From RYN-230 sp036497945 (GTDB taxonomy: Bacteria; Actinomycetota; Actinomycetes; Streptosporangiales; Streptosporangiaceae): a stretch of 64,000 nt of DNA. The stretch lies in the NCBI GenBank assembly GCA_036497945.1, contig DASXIN010000080.1, forward strand, positions 31,749 to 95,748, given 5' to 3'. Every line of letters begins with the position of its first letter. The stretch's first letter is position 1. The notes under the pieces were generated by a model that worked only from the letters and a program-made list of their open reading frames with translations, had not been told where the DNA came from and ran no database searches. A program made the position numbers and the translations under genes. Of the stretch, positions 1 to 9,057 are shown piece by piece.

Positions 1-1628
1 TGCTCGATCCGGTCCAGCAGGCCGGGCCGGAGCGCCTGCGGGGCGACCAGGAAGCGGCGGTAGTCGTCCTTCCGGCTGTACGCGGTCAGGTAGTTGAACA
101 GGTCGGTCGATTCACCGCCGACCGTCGGGTCGGAGGTGAGCAGGCCGTAGTCCTCATACAGCCGGGCGGTGGACGGGTTGTAGTTCCCGGTCCCGATGTG
201 GCAGTACCGGCGCAGCGACCCGTCCGGCTCCTCGCGCACCACCAGGACCATCTTGCAGTGCGTCTTCAGGCCAGGCACGCCATACACCACGTGGCAGCCC
301 GCTTCCTCCAGCTTGCGGGCCCAGATGATGTTGGCCCGCTCGTCGAACCGCGCCTTCAGCTCGACCACCACCACGACCTGCTTGCCCGCCTCGGCCGCGT
401 CGATCAGCGCGTCCACGATCGACGAGGAGTCGCTGGTCCGGTACAGCGTCTGCTTGATGGCCAGCACCCGCGGATCGGCGGCCGCCTCCACGGTCAGCCG
501 CTCCACCGTCGCGGTGAACGAGTCGTACGGGTGGTGCACCAGCACGTCGCCGCGGTCCAGCGTGGTGAACACGTCGCTGTCCTGCGGCAGCGCCGACTCC
601 CGCGGCACGAACGGCGGGTACTTGAACCGCCGGATGTTCAGGTCGGCGATCGCGTTCAGCCCGGTCAGGTCGAGCGGGCCAGGCAGGTGGTACACCGCGC
701 GCCGGTCCACGCCCAGCTCGGTGACGAGCCGCTCCAGGATGTCGGCCGAGATCGTCTCCTCGACCTCCAGCCGCACCGCGGGCTCGAAGCGGCGGCGCAG
801 CAGTTCCCGCTCCATGGACTGCATGAGGTCTTCGGTGACGTCCTCGTCGATCTCCAGCTCCCGGTTCCTGGTCACCCGGAAGATGTGGTGCTCCAGGATG
901 TCCAGGCCGACGAACAGCTCGGGCAGGTGGGCGGCGATCACGTCTTCCAGCGGGACGTACCGGTACCGGCCCACGCTGAGGAACCGGGGCAGCAGCGGCG
1001 GCACCTTGACCCGGGCGAACATGGTCGCGCCGGTCTCCGGTTCGGCGATCATGACCGCCAGGCTGAGCGACAGGCCGGAAATGTACGGGAACGGGTGGGC
1101 CGGGTCGACGACCAGCGGGGTGAGCACCGGGTAGATCCGGTCCCGGAACAGCTGCTGCAGGTCGCGCTGCTCTTCCTCAGACAGTTCTTTCCAGCGCAGG
1201 ATCTCGATGCCCTCGTTGGCCAGCAGCGGGCGGATCGTGTTGTTGAAGTACTCGGCGTGCCGCAGGCTCAGTTCCCGCGCTGTGACCAGGGTGTTCTCCA
1301 GCACCTGGTCCGGCGGGATCTCGGTGGTGACCCCCTCCACCGGCAGCCCTGTGGCCATCCGGCGCATCCGGCCGGCCACCCGGACCATGAAGAACTCGTC
1401 CAGGTTGCTGGCAAAGATGGCCATGAACCGGACCCGCTCCAGCAGCGGCACATTCTCGTCCTCGGCCAGTTCCAGCACCCGCTGGTTAAACCGGAGCCAG
1501 CTTCCCTCACGCTCGATGTACCGGTCGGGCGGCAGATCGTCGGCTGGACCAGCCCCCGTGCTTTCCGGCGCGGTGCCCGCGCTCATCTCCCCTTCGCCCT
1601 GCTGAATGCTCAATTCGCCCAAACTCAT
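1..1628 (-). CDS. ppk: Polyphosphate kinase PPK1 (3' end beyond window)
   Basis: Reversibly makes inorganic polyphosphate from ATP at the cytoplasmic face of the membrane. The open frame runs from an ATG at 1628 off the left edge; about 542 residues are visible of a family length near 700. The N-terminal stretch DRYIEREGSWLRFNQRVL and the following SNLDEFFMVR are hallmark PPK1 N-domain sequence. GLKTHCKM near residue 457 carries the histidine expected to be autophosphorylated, and YCHIGTGNYNP follows near 477. The second HKD-type histidine of the C-terminal domain should fall beyond the window. The frame stays open to the edge, so truncation is by the window and not by mutation. No coupled neighbour: 263 bp separate it from the reductase gene upstream. 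Confidence 0.95.
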   Translation of the reverse strand, partial: MSLGELSIQQGEGEMSAGTAPESTGAGPADDLPPDRYIEREGSWLRFNQRVLELAEDENVPLLERVRFMAIFASNLDEFFMVRVAGRMRRMATGLPVEGVTTEIPPDQVLENTLVTARELSLRHAEYFNNTIRPLLANEGIEILRWKELSEEEQRDLQQLFRDRIYPVLTPLVVDPAHPFPYISGLSLSLAVMIAEPETGATMFARVKVPPLLPRFLSVGRYRYVPLEDVIAAHLPELFVGLDILEHHIFRVTRNRELEIDEDVTEDLMQSMERELLRRRFEPAVRLEVEETISADILERLVTELGVDRRAVYHLPGPLDLTGLNAIADLNIRRFKYPPFVPRESALPQDSDVFTTLDRGDVLVHHPYDSFTATVERLTVEAAADPRVLAIKQTLYRTSDSSSIVDALIDAAEAGKQVVVVVELKARFDERANIIWARKLEEAGCHVVYGVPGLKTHCKMVLVVREEPDGSLRRYCHIGTGNYNPSTARLYEDYGLLTSDPTVGGESTDLFNYLTAYSRKDDYRRFLVAPQALRPGLLDRIE

Positions 1629-1891
1629 GCCGTCATTGTCCCCAGTGTCCGGCCGGCCAAGACACCCTGGCGGGGTGTTTTCACCCTCGCTGGTGGCCGT
1701 ATTTGTCCAGTTCAGCACCGCGTGATTGATTCGCAGAGCGGTACGAATCGCGAACTCGCCGAGAAAACGCGGCGGTGCCGGGAGGACGCCCAGCTCAAGT
1801 CCGCCCAGCGCCAGCCCCGTCAGGCCGTGCAAGGCCGACGGGATCAGCGTGCGCAAACTGGTGGCGCTCAGCCCGCGGAGCGCTGGCCGGG
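1629..1891. other. Intergenic region upstream of ppk
   Basis: No gene is supported here. The region must hold the ppk promoter and 5' leader. It contains a small dyad at 1662-1678 (ACACCC, 5-nt loop, GGGTGT) followed by TTTC on the plus strand. The open frames crossing this stretch are antisense extensions without recognisable protein sequence. Confidence 0.4.
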
Positions 1892-3286
1892 TTAGCCGGC
1901 GGGCGGGCGGCACAGCGCCTCGATGGCGACCCGGTCGCCGATCTTGACCCGCTCTCCCCGCCCCAGGGAGCTGGCCAGTTCGGCCTCGGCCTGTTCCACC
2001 CGGAGCCAGTCGGCATAGCTGACCGGCCGCACCCCGCGCTGCGCCAGCTGCGCAACGAATTCATCCCGGGACTGCCGCCGGGCCGGCCCGCCGCCGCCGG
2101 TGGCCAGGTCGGCCAGCAGCGACCGGACGGTGCCGGCCGCATCGGACTTGTTCGTGCCGACCACCCCGGTCGGGCCGCGCTTGAGCCACCCGGCGACATA
2201 CTCCCCGGGCAGCGGCGCGCCGCGGCGGCCGAGGACCCGGCCGTCGGCGTTGGGCACCGTGTAGCTGCGCTCGTCGAACGGCACCCCGGGCAGCGGCACG
2301 CTCTGGTAGCCCACGCTGCGGAACACCATCTGCGCGCCAATCGTCTCGAACTCACCGGTCCCGGTGAATTTGCCCTGCTCATCGAGCCGGGTGCGCTCGA
2401 CAGTCAGCCCGGACAGGCGTTCGGTGCCGTCGATCTCCACCGGGCGCAGCCAGAACCGGACGGTCAGCCTGCGCTCGGCGCCGGCCGGTTCGCGCGCGGC
2501 CCAGTCCTGGATCACGGCCAGGTTGCCGCGCACCCGGCGGTCACTCTCCGCGAGTTGCGCGCTCTGCCCGGTCGGGTCGAACCGGTCCAGGTCCAGCTCG
2601 TCGGGGTGGATCACGATGTCCACTCCGGACAGCTCGCCCAGCTCGCGCAGTTCCTTGGTGGTGAACTTGGCCTGCGCTGGGCCGCGGCGGCCGATCATGT
2701 GCACCTCGCGGACCTTGCTGGCCATCAGCGCCTCGAGCACCGACTGCGGGATGTCGGTGCGGCGCAGCTCGGCCGGGTCCCTGACCAGGATGCGGGCCAC
2801 GTCCACGGCCACGTTGCCCACCCCGACCACGGCCACCGACTCGGCGTCCAGGGTGAACGCGCCCGCGTCGGAGTCCGGGTGGCCGCAGTACCAGTTCACG
2901 AAGTCGGTGGCCGCGTAGCTGCCGGGCAGGTCCTCGCCGGGAATGCCCATCCGGCGGTCGCGCATCGCGCCGGTCGCGTAGACCACCGCGTCGTAGCTGG
3001 CCAGCAGGTCCTCCCGGGTGACGTCGTCGCCCAGGTGCACCCCGCCGAGGAAGCGCACCGAGGAGTCCTCCAGCACGTTGCGCAGGTAGTCGGCGATGGA
3101 CCTGATCGACGGGTGGTCCGGGGCCACCCCGTAGCGGACCAGGCCATACGGGGTGGGCAGCCGGTCCAGCACGTCGACCTGCACGGTGGCGGGCGGGTCC
3201 AGCTTGGCCGCCTGCTTGATCAGCGCCTCGGCGGTGTAGATACCGGCCGGGCCGGAACCGACGACGGCCACCTGAAGTGTGGTCAC
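1892..3286 (-). CDS. FprA-type ferredoxin/adrenodoxin NADP+ reductase
   Basis: Flavoprotein of 464 aa moving electrons between NADP(H) and ferredoxin in the cytoplasm. The FAD Rossmann motif GSGPAG is at residues 10-15, a second nucleotide motif GVGNVA at 155-160, and the adrenodoxin-reductase signature GWLKRGPTGVVGTN near 368-381. YGLVRYGVAPDHP near 47-59 is also typical of the FprA/adrenodoxin reductase family, and the length matches the mycobacterial protein (about 456 aa). Its ATG overlaps the stop of dxs by 4 bp (ATGA), so it is almost certainly translationally coupled to it. The likely partner is a ferredoxin serving the Fe-S steps of the MEP pathway (IspG, IspH); this is inferred from gene order. 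Confidence 0.92.
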   Translation of the reverse strand: MTTLQVAVVGSGPAGIYTAEALIKQAAKLDPPATVQVDVLDRLPTPYGLVRYGVAPDHPSIRSIADYLRNVLEDSSVRFLGGVHLGDDVTREDLLASYDAVVYATGAMRDRRMGIPGEDLPGSYAATDFVNWYCGHPDSDAGAFTLDAESVAVVGVGNVAVDVARILVRDPAELRRTDIPQSVLEALMASKVREVHMIGRRGPAQAKFTTKELRELGELSGVDIVIHPDELDLDRFDPTGQSAQLAESDRRVRGNLAVIQDWAAREPAGAERRLTVRFWLRPVEIDGTERLSGLTVERTRLDEQGKFTGTGEFETIGAQMVFRSVGYQSVPLPGVPFDERSYTVPNADGRVLGRRGAPLPGEYVAGWLKRGPTGVVGTNKSDAAGTVRSLLADLATGGGGPARRQSRDEFVAQLAQRGVRPVSYADWLRVEQAEAELASSLGRGERVKIGDRVAIEALCRPPAG

Positions 3287-5199
3287 TGCGGTGATCCCTG
3301 GGGGTTATCGGCCAGTTCGGGGTCGAGCCGGGCCACGGCCTCAGTGATCTGCCGGGCCAGGTGCTGCGGGACCAGGCCGATCTCGTCCAGCACCTGGTCC
3401 CGCGAGCCGTGGTCCAGGAACCGCTGCGGCAGGCCGAACGTCCGGACCGGCGTGCGCACGTCCGCGTCGCGGAGCAGCCGGCATACCGCGTCGCCGAACC
3501 CGCCGACCATGCCATTGTCCTCGACGGTGGCCACCAGCCGGGCCCGGGCGGCGATGCCGGCCAGCGCCGGGTCCACCGGCTTGGTCCAGCGCGGGTCCAG
3601 CACGGTCACCCGGATGCCCTGGTCGGCTAGCCGGCTCGCGGTGGCCAGGCCCATCACGGCCATCGGCCCGGCGCCGACCAGCAGCACGTCCGGGGCGGCG
3701 CCGCCAGCCGGCTGGACCAGCACGTCCATGCCGCCGATCTGACCGATCGCCTCGGCCTCGCTGCCCACGCTGCCCTTGGGGAACCGGACCACGGTCGGCC
3801 CGTCGCTGACCGCGACCGCCTCGGCCAGCAGCTCGCCGATCCGGGTCGCGTCCCGCGGCGCGGCGATCCGCAGACCGGGCACGACCTGCAGGATCGAGCC
3901 GTCCCACATGCCGTTGTGACTGGCCCCGTCCGGGCCGGTCACGCCCGCCCGGTCCAGCACGAAGGTGACCGGCAGCCGGTGCAGCGCCACGTCCATCAGC
4001 ACCTGGTCGAACGCGCGGTTGAGGAACGTCGCGTAGATGGCCACCACCGGGTGCAGCCCGCCCATGGCCAGCCCGGCCGCGCTGGTCACCGCGTGCTGCT
4101 CGGCGATGCCCACGTCAAAGACCCGGTCCGGGTAGGCGGCGGCGAACTTGGCCAGCCCGGTCGGGTGCAGCATGGCGGCGGTGATCGCGACCACGTCCGG
4201 CCGCCGCGCGCCGATCCCGGCCAGGGCGTCGCCGAACACCTCCGACCAGGTCCGCTTGGCCACCCCGGGCTTGCTGCCGGCCGGCGCGGCCGCGGGCACC
4301 TGGTGCAGCCGGTCCTCCTCGTTGTCCTCGGCCAGCTGGTAGCCGAAGCCCTTCCGGGTGATCACGTGCACCAGCACCGGGCCGCCGAAGTCCCGGGCCC
4401 GGCGCAGCGCGTGCTCGACCGCCTGCTCGTCGTGCCCGTCGATCGGGCCGAGGTACTTCAGCCCCAGGTCCTCGAACAGCACCTGGGGCTGCAGGACGTC
4501 CTTGAGGCCCTTCTTCACCCCGTGCAGCGTGCCGTACAGCGGCGGCCCGACCACCGGGGTGCGGGTCAGCGTGGTCTTGATGTAGTCCAGCACGTTCTCG
4601 TACCGCTGGTTGACCCGGACCAGGGTCAGGTGGTTGGCCAGCCCGCCGATGGTCGGCTGGTAGGAGCGGCCGTTGTCGTTGACCACGATGACCAGCCGGC
4701 TGTCCTTGGCCACCGCGATGTTGTTCAGCGCCTCCCAGGCCATCCCGCCGGTCAGCGCGCCGTCCCCGATCACCGCGACCACGGTGCGGTCCGTCTCGCC
4801 GCGCAGCCGGTACGCCTTGGCCAGCCCGTCGGCGTAGGACAGGCTGGTGGACGCGTGCGAGTTCTCCACCAGGTCGTGCTCCGACTCGGCCCGGCACGGG
4901 TAGCCGGACAGCCCGCCGCGCTGGCGCAGCGTGCCGAACTCGGCGACCCGCCCAGTGAGCAGCTTGTGCACGTAGGACTGGTGGCCGGTGTCGAACACGA
5001 GCTTGTCCACCGGGGAGTCGAACACCCGGTGCAGCGCGATGGTCAGCTCGACCACGCCGAGGTTGGGCCCGAGGTGGCCGCTGGTCCGGGACACCGTCTC
5101 GATCAGCAGGTCACGTATTTCGCTGGCCAGGGCGGGCAGCTGATCCGGCGCCAGCTCCCGGAGATCGCGCGGGCCAGAGAGGGTTTCCAGCAGGGTCAC
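3283..5199 (-). CDS. dxs: 1-deoxy-D-xylulose-5-phosphate synthase
   Basis: First enzyme of the non-mevalonate (MEP) isoprenoid pathway, condensing pyruvate and glyceraldehyde 3-phosphate with thiamine diphosphate. The 638-aa protein has GHLGPNLGVVELT at 41-53, TGHQSYVHK with His72, the ThDP-Mg motif GDGALTGGMAWEALNN at 145-160, the pyrimidine-domain motif GIAEQHAVTSAAG, and DRAGVTGPDG near 420-430. Length and domain order (ThDP, transketolase-like, C-terminal transketolase) are normal. The start is GTG at 5199, preceded by AAGGGAG at 8-nt spacing. The gene is followed by the overlapping FprA-type reductase and separated from xylA by 106 bp. Confidence 0.96.
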   Translation of the reverse strand: MTLLETLSGPRDLRELAPDQLPALASEIRDLLIETVSRTSGHLGPNLGVVELTIALHRVFDSPVDKLVFDTGHQSYVHKLLTGRVAEFGTLRQRGGLSGYPCRAESEHDLVENSHASTSLSYADGLAKAYRLRGETDRTVVAVIGDGALTGGMAWEALNNIAVAKDSRLVIVVNDNGRSYQPTIGGLANHLTLVRVNQRYENVLDYIKTTLTRTPVVGPPLYGTLHGVKKGLKDVLQPQVLFEDLGLKYLGPIDGHDEQAVEHALRRARDFGGPVLVHVITRKGFGYQLAEDNEEDRLHQVPAAAPAGSKPGVAKRTWSEVFGDALAGIGARRPDVVAITAAMLHPTGLAKFAAAYPDRVFDVGIAEQHAVTSAAGLAMGGLHPVVAIYATFLNRAFDQVLMDVALHRLPVTFVLDRAGVTGPDGASHNGMWDGSILQVVPGLRIAAPRDATRIGELLAEAVAVSDGPTVVRFPKGSVGSEAEAIGQIGGMDVLVQPAGGAAPDVLLVGAGPMAVMGLATASRLADQGIRVTVLDPRWTKPVDPALAGIAARARLVATVEDNGMVGGFGDAVCRLLRDADVRTPVRTFGLPQRFLDHGSRDQVLDEIGLVPQHLARQITEAVARLDPELADNPQGSPQ

Positions 5200-5305
5200 G
5201 TGAACTGCTCCCTTGTCGCGGATGCGGGGGAATCTGTGGCGAGTCTATTTGGCCGGACTGGCCTGTGGCACGGAAGGCGCGGCGTCCGCGGCTGATCCGG
5301 CTGGG

Positions 5306-6460
5306 TCAGCGCACGCCGTAGAGGTGCTCCAGCGCGAGCTGGTCCAGGTGCTCGTAGGCCAGCCCGCGGGTGGCCAGCGCCTCGATGTCCGGGGTGAAGC
5401 CCTGCACGTCCCGCCACGTCTCGCCGGCCGCCAGAGTGGGCGTGGCCAGGTCTTCCACCCCGGACGCGGCCAGCGACGCCTTCACCTCGGGATCGGCCCG
5501 GAACGCCCGGACCTTGTCCCGCAGGATCAGGTAGTTGCGCATGCACGCCGCGGCGGACACCCACACGCCGTCGTCGTCCTCGGTGCGCGGCGGCTTGTAG
5601 TCGAAGTGCACCGGGCCGTCATACCCGCCGGCCTCCAGCGCGTCCACCACCCAGAACGCGCCGCGTGCGTTGCCCGCGCCGAACCGCAGGTCCTGGTCGT
5701 AGCGCGGCCCGTTCTGCCCGTTCAGGTCGATGTGGAACAGCTTCCCGTGCCACAGCGCCTGGGTGATCCCGTGCGCGTAGTTGAGCGAGGCCATCTCCTC
5801 GTGCCCCACCTCGGGATTGATGCCCACCATCTCCTGGTGCTCGAGTTCTTTGATGAACGCCAGTGCGTGACCGGCCGTCGGCAGCAGGATGTCGCCGCGG
5901 GGCTCGTTCGGCTTGGGCTCGATGGCGAACCGCAGCCCGTAGCCCTGCTCCTGGACATAGCCGCACAGCAGGTCCAGGCCCTCCTTGTAGCGGTCCAGGG
6001 CGGCCTTGATGTCCTTGGCCGCGCCGGACTCGGCGCCCTCCCGGCCGCCCCAGAACACGTACACCTTCGCGCTCAGCTCGGCCGCCAGGTCCAGGTTGCG
6101 CATCACCTTGGCCAGCGCGAACCGGCGCACGTCCCGGTCGCTGGCGGTGAACGCGCCGTCCTTGAACATCGGGTGGCCGAACAGGTTAGTGGTGGCGGTG
6201 GTCACCACCAGGCCGGTCTCTTCGAGGGCCGACCGGAACGCGGCGATCTTCTGGTCCCGTTCGGCGTCGCTGGCCCCGAACGGGAACACGTCGTTGTCGT
6301 GGAAGTTGACCCCGTACGCGCCCAGTTCGGCCAGCATGCGCACGGCCCGGTCGGCGGGCATCGGCGGCCGGACCGCGCCGCCGAACACGTCGACGCCCTG
6401 CCAGCCAACCGTCCAGATGCCGAACGAGAACTTGTCCTCGGGGGTCGGTTCGTACGCCAT
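5306..6460 (-). CDS. xylA: Xylose isomerase, Streptomyces type
   Basis: Converts D-xylose to D-xylulose in the cytoplasm using two divalent metals. The 384-aa TIM-barrel protein opens with EDKFSFGIWTVGWQGVDVFG and carries NFHDNDVFPFG (catalytic His), FWGGREG near 137 and AIEPKPNEP near 180. The later HIDLNGQNGPRYDQDLRFG block has the metal ligands. This is the short actinobacterial class I isomerase. The ATG at 6460 lies 16 bp after the xylB stop, and its Shine-Dalgarno (AAGGGAGAGG) overlaps that stop, so xylB and xylA are one operon with coupled translation. Confidence 0.97.
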   Translation of the reverse strand: MAYEPTPEDKFSFGIWTVGWQGVDVFGGAVRPPMPADRAVRMLAELGAYGVNFHDNDVFPFGASDAERDQKIAAFRSALEETGLVVTTATTNLFGHPMFKDGAFTASDRDVRRFALAKVMRNLDLAAELSAKVYVFWGGREGAESGAAKDIKAALDRYKEGLDLLCGYVQEQGYGLRFAIEPKPNEPRGDILLPTAGHALAFIKELEHQEMVGINPEVGHEEMASLNYAHGITQALWHGKLFHIDLNGQNGPRYDQDLRFGAGNARGAFWVVDALEAGGYDGPVHFDYKPPRTEDDDGVWVSAAACMRNYLILRDKVRAFRADPEVKASLAASGVEDLATPTLAAGETWRDVQGFTPDIEALATRGLAYEHLDQLALEHLYGVR

Positions 6461-6476
6461 CAGCTGGTCCTCTCCC

Positions 6477-7907
6477 TTATCGTTCCCAGACCGGTGTGTC
6501 CCAGCCGGCCGTGTCCCAGTCCGCCGTGGCCTGCTGCAGCCAGGTCAGCCGCTGCCGGACGCCTGGGTCGGGCGTCCCGGTGTATTCCGCGGGCCGGTGC
6601 CGCGGCCAGTCCGGCGGCTCCGGGGTGCCGGCCAGCGCCCACGCCGCCTGCCGCGCCGCGCCCAGCGCGACGTACTCCTCCGGCGCGGGCACCAGCACCG
6701 GGACGCCGAAGATGGTGGGTGCGATGCGCCGCGCGGCCTCGGACCGGGCCCCGCCGCCGATCAGCAGCACCCGCTGCCGGGACGCGCCCTGCGCGGCGAT
6801 CAGGTCGGCCGCCTCGGCCAGGGTGCCCAGCACCGCCTCGATCGCGGCCCGGGCCAGGTTGGGCCCGGTCATGTTCTGCGTGGTCAGGCCGCGCAGCACA
6901 CCGGCGGCGTCGGGCCGGTTCGGGCTGCGCTCGCCGTCCAGGTAGGGCAGCAGCACGATGCCGCCCGAGCCCGGCCCGGCCTGGAGTGCCTGCGCGGACA
7001 TGCCGTCCAGGTCCGTGCCGATGAGCGTGGCCACCGCGGACAGCACCAGGCCCGCGTTGACCGTGGCGATCAGCGGCAGGTACCGGCCGGTGGCGTCGGC
7101 GAACCCGGCCACCATGCCGGACTCGTCCGCGGCGGCCCGCTCGGTGACCGCGTAGGCGGTGCCCGAGGTGCCGATCGAGGTGACCAGCTCCCCCGGTTCC
7201 AGGCTGAGCCCGAGCGCGGCGCCCATGTTGTCCCCGGTCCCGGGGGCCAGCACCGCGCCGGCCGCGGTCTCGCCGACGACCTCGGCGGGCTTGGCGATCC
7301 GGGGCAGCCCGGGCTGGTGGCCCAGCGCCGCCGCGGCCACTTCGGGCAGCCAGCGGCTGTGCGCGGTCGAGAAGTAGCCGGTGCCGGATGCGTCGCCGCG
7401 GTCGGTGACCGGCTCGGCGGTGCGGCCGGCCGGCCCGGCCGTGCTGAGCCGCCAGGTCAGCCAGTCGTGCGGCAGCATGACCCGGGCCACCCGGGCCGCG
7501 TGGCCCGGCTCGTGCTCGGCCAGCCAGCGCAGCTTGGTCACGGTGAACGAGGCGCTGGGCACGCTGCCGGTGTGCTCGGCCCACCAGGCTGGCCCGCCCC
7601 GCTCGGCGATCAGCTCCCGGGCCGCCGCGGCGGACCGCAGGTCGTTCCACAGCATCGCGGGCCGGATGACCTGGCCGTCCTCGTCTACCACGACCATGCC
7701 GTGCTGCTGCGCGGCCACCGCGACCGCGTCGGCCCGGTCCAGCAGGCCCTGCCCGGCCTGCTCCAGCGCGGACCACCAGGCGGCCGGCGCACACTCGGTG
7801 CCCGGCGGGTGCGGCGCGCTGCCCCGGGCCAGCACGGCGCCGTCCTCCGCCTGGCAGAGCAGCACCTTGGTGGATTGCGTCGACGAATCCACCCCGGCTA
7901 CCAGCAT
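6477..7907 (-). CDS. xylB: Xylulokinase
   Basis: FGGY-family sugar kinase phosphorylating D-xylulose to xylulose 5-phosphate, the step after XylA. The 476-aa protein has the N-terminal phosphate loop VAGVDSSTQSTK (residues 3-14), QQHGMVVVD, MLWNDLRS with the likely catalytic Asp, GTSGTAYAV in the ATPase fold, and LLIGGGARSEA near the C-terminus. The ATG at 7907 is preceded by AGGAGG at 6-nt spacing. It is the upstream member of the xylB-xylA operon. No intact xylose repressor of the ROK or LacI family lies next to it in this window, only the LacI scrap immediately upstream. Confidence 0.94.
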   Translation of the reverse strand: MLVAGVDSSTQSTKVLLCQAEDGAVLARGSAPHPPGTECAPAAWWSALEQAGQGLLDRADAVAVAAQQHGMVVVDEDGQVIRPAMLWNDLRSAAAARELIAERGGPAWWAEHTGSVPSASFTVTKLRWLAEHEPGHAARVARVMLPHDWLTWRLSTAGPAGRTAEPVTDRGDASGTGYFSTAHSRWLPEVAAAALGHQPGLPRIAKPAEVVGETAAGAVLAPGTGDNMGAALGLSLEPGELVTSIGTSGTAYAVTERAAADESGMVAGFADATGRYLPLIATVNAGLVLSAVATLIGTDLDGMSAQALQAGPGSGGIVLLPYLDGERSPNRPDAAGVLRGLTTQNMTGPNLARAAIEAVLGTLAEAADLIAAQGASRQRVLLIGGGARSEAARRIAPTIFGVPVLVPAPEEYVALGAARQAAWALAGTPEPPDWPRHRPAEYTGTPDPGVRQRLTWLQQATADWDTAGWDTPVWER

Positions 7908-7937
7908 GCGGTTCCTCCTGCCACGACGGTCATGAAC

Positions 7938-8009
7938 CTACTCCGCTGGGTGGGCCCGGCCTGCCGCCGGTCCCACGGTGGAGTCCCGGATGACCAGCTC
8001 GCCTGGTCC
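7938..8009 (-). pseudogene. C-terminal scrap of a LacI-family regulator
   Basis: Between the PmoA-like gene and xylB, one minus-strand frame reads PGELVIRDSTVGP and ends AAGRAHPAE then TAG. The segment ELVIRDST resembles the conserved extreme C-terminus of LacI/GalR regulators (L-V-x-R-x-S-T). Nothing upstream in that frame is recognisable, because the region overlaps the 3' end of the PmoA-like gene in another frame. I read it as the last two dozen codons of a deleted repressor. The match is short, so chance resemblance cannot be excluded. Confidence 0.4.
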
Positions 8010-8013
8010 GCGG

Positions 8014-8961
8014 TCACGCCGCCGCTCCCGGCACGGCCAGAACGTCCTCCTTTTCCATCTCGGTGACCAGCTCGGCGCAGCCGCCGGCGGACAGCTCGCG
8101 GCCGGCCAGCGCGAGGTCGTAGCGCAGCGTCAGGCTCTGCCCGTCGGCCAGCATGAACTCGGCGCCGAAGAACGGGGCCGGGCACAGGCAGGCGAACGGC
8201 TCGCTGCGCACGAACCACATGGTCGGGTGGCCGAAGTTGGCCGGGGCGTCGCGGAACAGCACGGTCGACGCGCGGTCCTCGTCGTGCCGCCCGGCGAAGG
8301 CCATCCACGGGCTGCGCACGCCCATCTGCTCGTCCCCGCCGCTGCCGTCGGGCGTGATCACCCGGCCCGGGCTGAACGACCGCGGGCCGCGCCAGAACAG
8401 CCCGCCGTACCCCGCGTTGTCCCGGCCCGCCGTGGTGGGGCTGCCGAACGGGATGATGGCGCCGCGCACGTTGCGCAGCGTGGTGCGGAAGGCCAGCCGC
8501 CAGGAGTCCGCCCCGGGCAGCACCTGAGCCCCGATCTGCCGCCGCTCGTGCAGCCAGGTCTCGCCGTCCTGGGTGATCCAGCTGAGCTGCTCGTCCACCC
8601 GGAGCACGCTGTCGGTCACCGCCGCCGCGGTGAACTCCTCATGCCGGACCCGGCCGTTGTTGGGCAGCTGCCGGTAGCCGTAGCCGCGCTGGAAGGTGGG
8701 GCCGCCCCAGAAGTTCTCCGGCCCGACGTGCGGCAGCGACCAGGCGATCCCCTTGTGCCAGGCGTGATCCTTCGGCCGGTAGCTGGTCAGCACGTCACCG
8801 TGCAGCGTGCGCACCGGGTGGAAGTACGGCCGCGGCGACTCGACCTGCGGGTCGTCCGGCCGGTACACGTACTGGAGCAGCTCGGTTTCCTGGTAGCTGA
8901 ACCGGAGCGAGCAGCCGTCGCCGTCGGTCAGGCGCATTTCCATGGGGGGCACCCGCACCAT
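8014..8961 (-). CDS. PmoA-family (DUF6807-like) protein
   Basis: A 315-aa beta-rich protein of the family annotated PmoA, common in sugar-catabolic clusters of actinobacteria; its biochemical role is not established. Features typical of the family are RPYFHPVRTLHGDVLTSYRP, DHAWHKGIAWS, NFWGGPTF and FGHPTMWFVRSEPFACLCPAPF. No signal peptide is seen, so it should be cytoplasmic. I choose the ATG at 8961 (MVRVPPMEMRL) because GGGA lies 8 nt upstream; a TTG at 8973 would add four residues. It precedes xylB on the same strand and is probably part of the pentose or glycoside utilisation unit. Confidence 0.75.
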   Translation of the reverse strand: MVRVPPMEMRLTDGDGCSLRFSYQETELLQYVYRPDDPQVESPRPYFHPVRTLHGDVLTSYRPKDHAWHKGIAWSLPHVGPENFWGGPTFQRGYGYRQLPNNGRVRHEEFTAAAVTDSVLRVDEQLSWITQDGETWLHERRQIGAQVLPGADSWRLAFRTTLRNVRGAIIPFGSPTTAGRDNAGYGGLFWRGPRSFSPGRVITPDGSGGDEQMGVRSPWMAFAGRHDEDRASTVLFRDAPANFGHPTMWFVRSEPFACLCPAPFFGAEFMLADGQSLTLRYDLALAGRELSAGGCAELVTEMEKEDVLAVPGAAA

Positions 8962-9057
8962 TATTGTTCCCAACCCGCACCCGGGCCGTCCATCTGTGCG
9001 TAACTCGGCGAGGTGGGCCCAGATCAGCGGGCCGCACCAGCCCGCTACCCGGGCAAT

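Noticed and set aside
1662..1690. Hairpin with TTTC and PHO-box-like GTTTTCACCCT upstream of ppk
   Set aside because: The stem is short and on the strand with no gene to terminate. Only one half-resembles a PhoP unit and the expected 11-bp direct repeat of GTTCACC is absent.
198..3742. Very long plus-strand open frames opposite ppk, fprA and dxs (also 11816-14692 opposite acnA and 42897-44705 opposite the GH2 gene)
   Set aside because: They are antisense shadows of GC-rich genes. Their translations are His/Gly/Arg/Val/Gln-rich without domains, and the minus strand has clear enzymes with all motifs.
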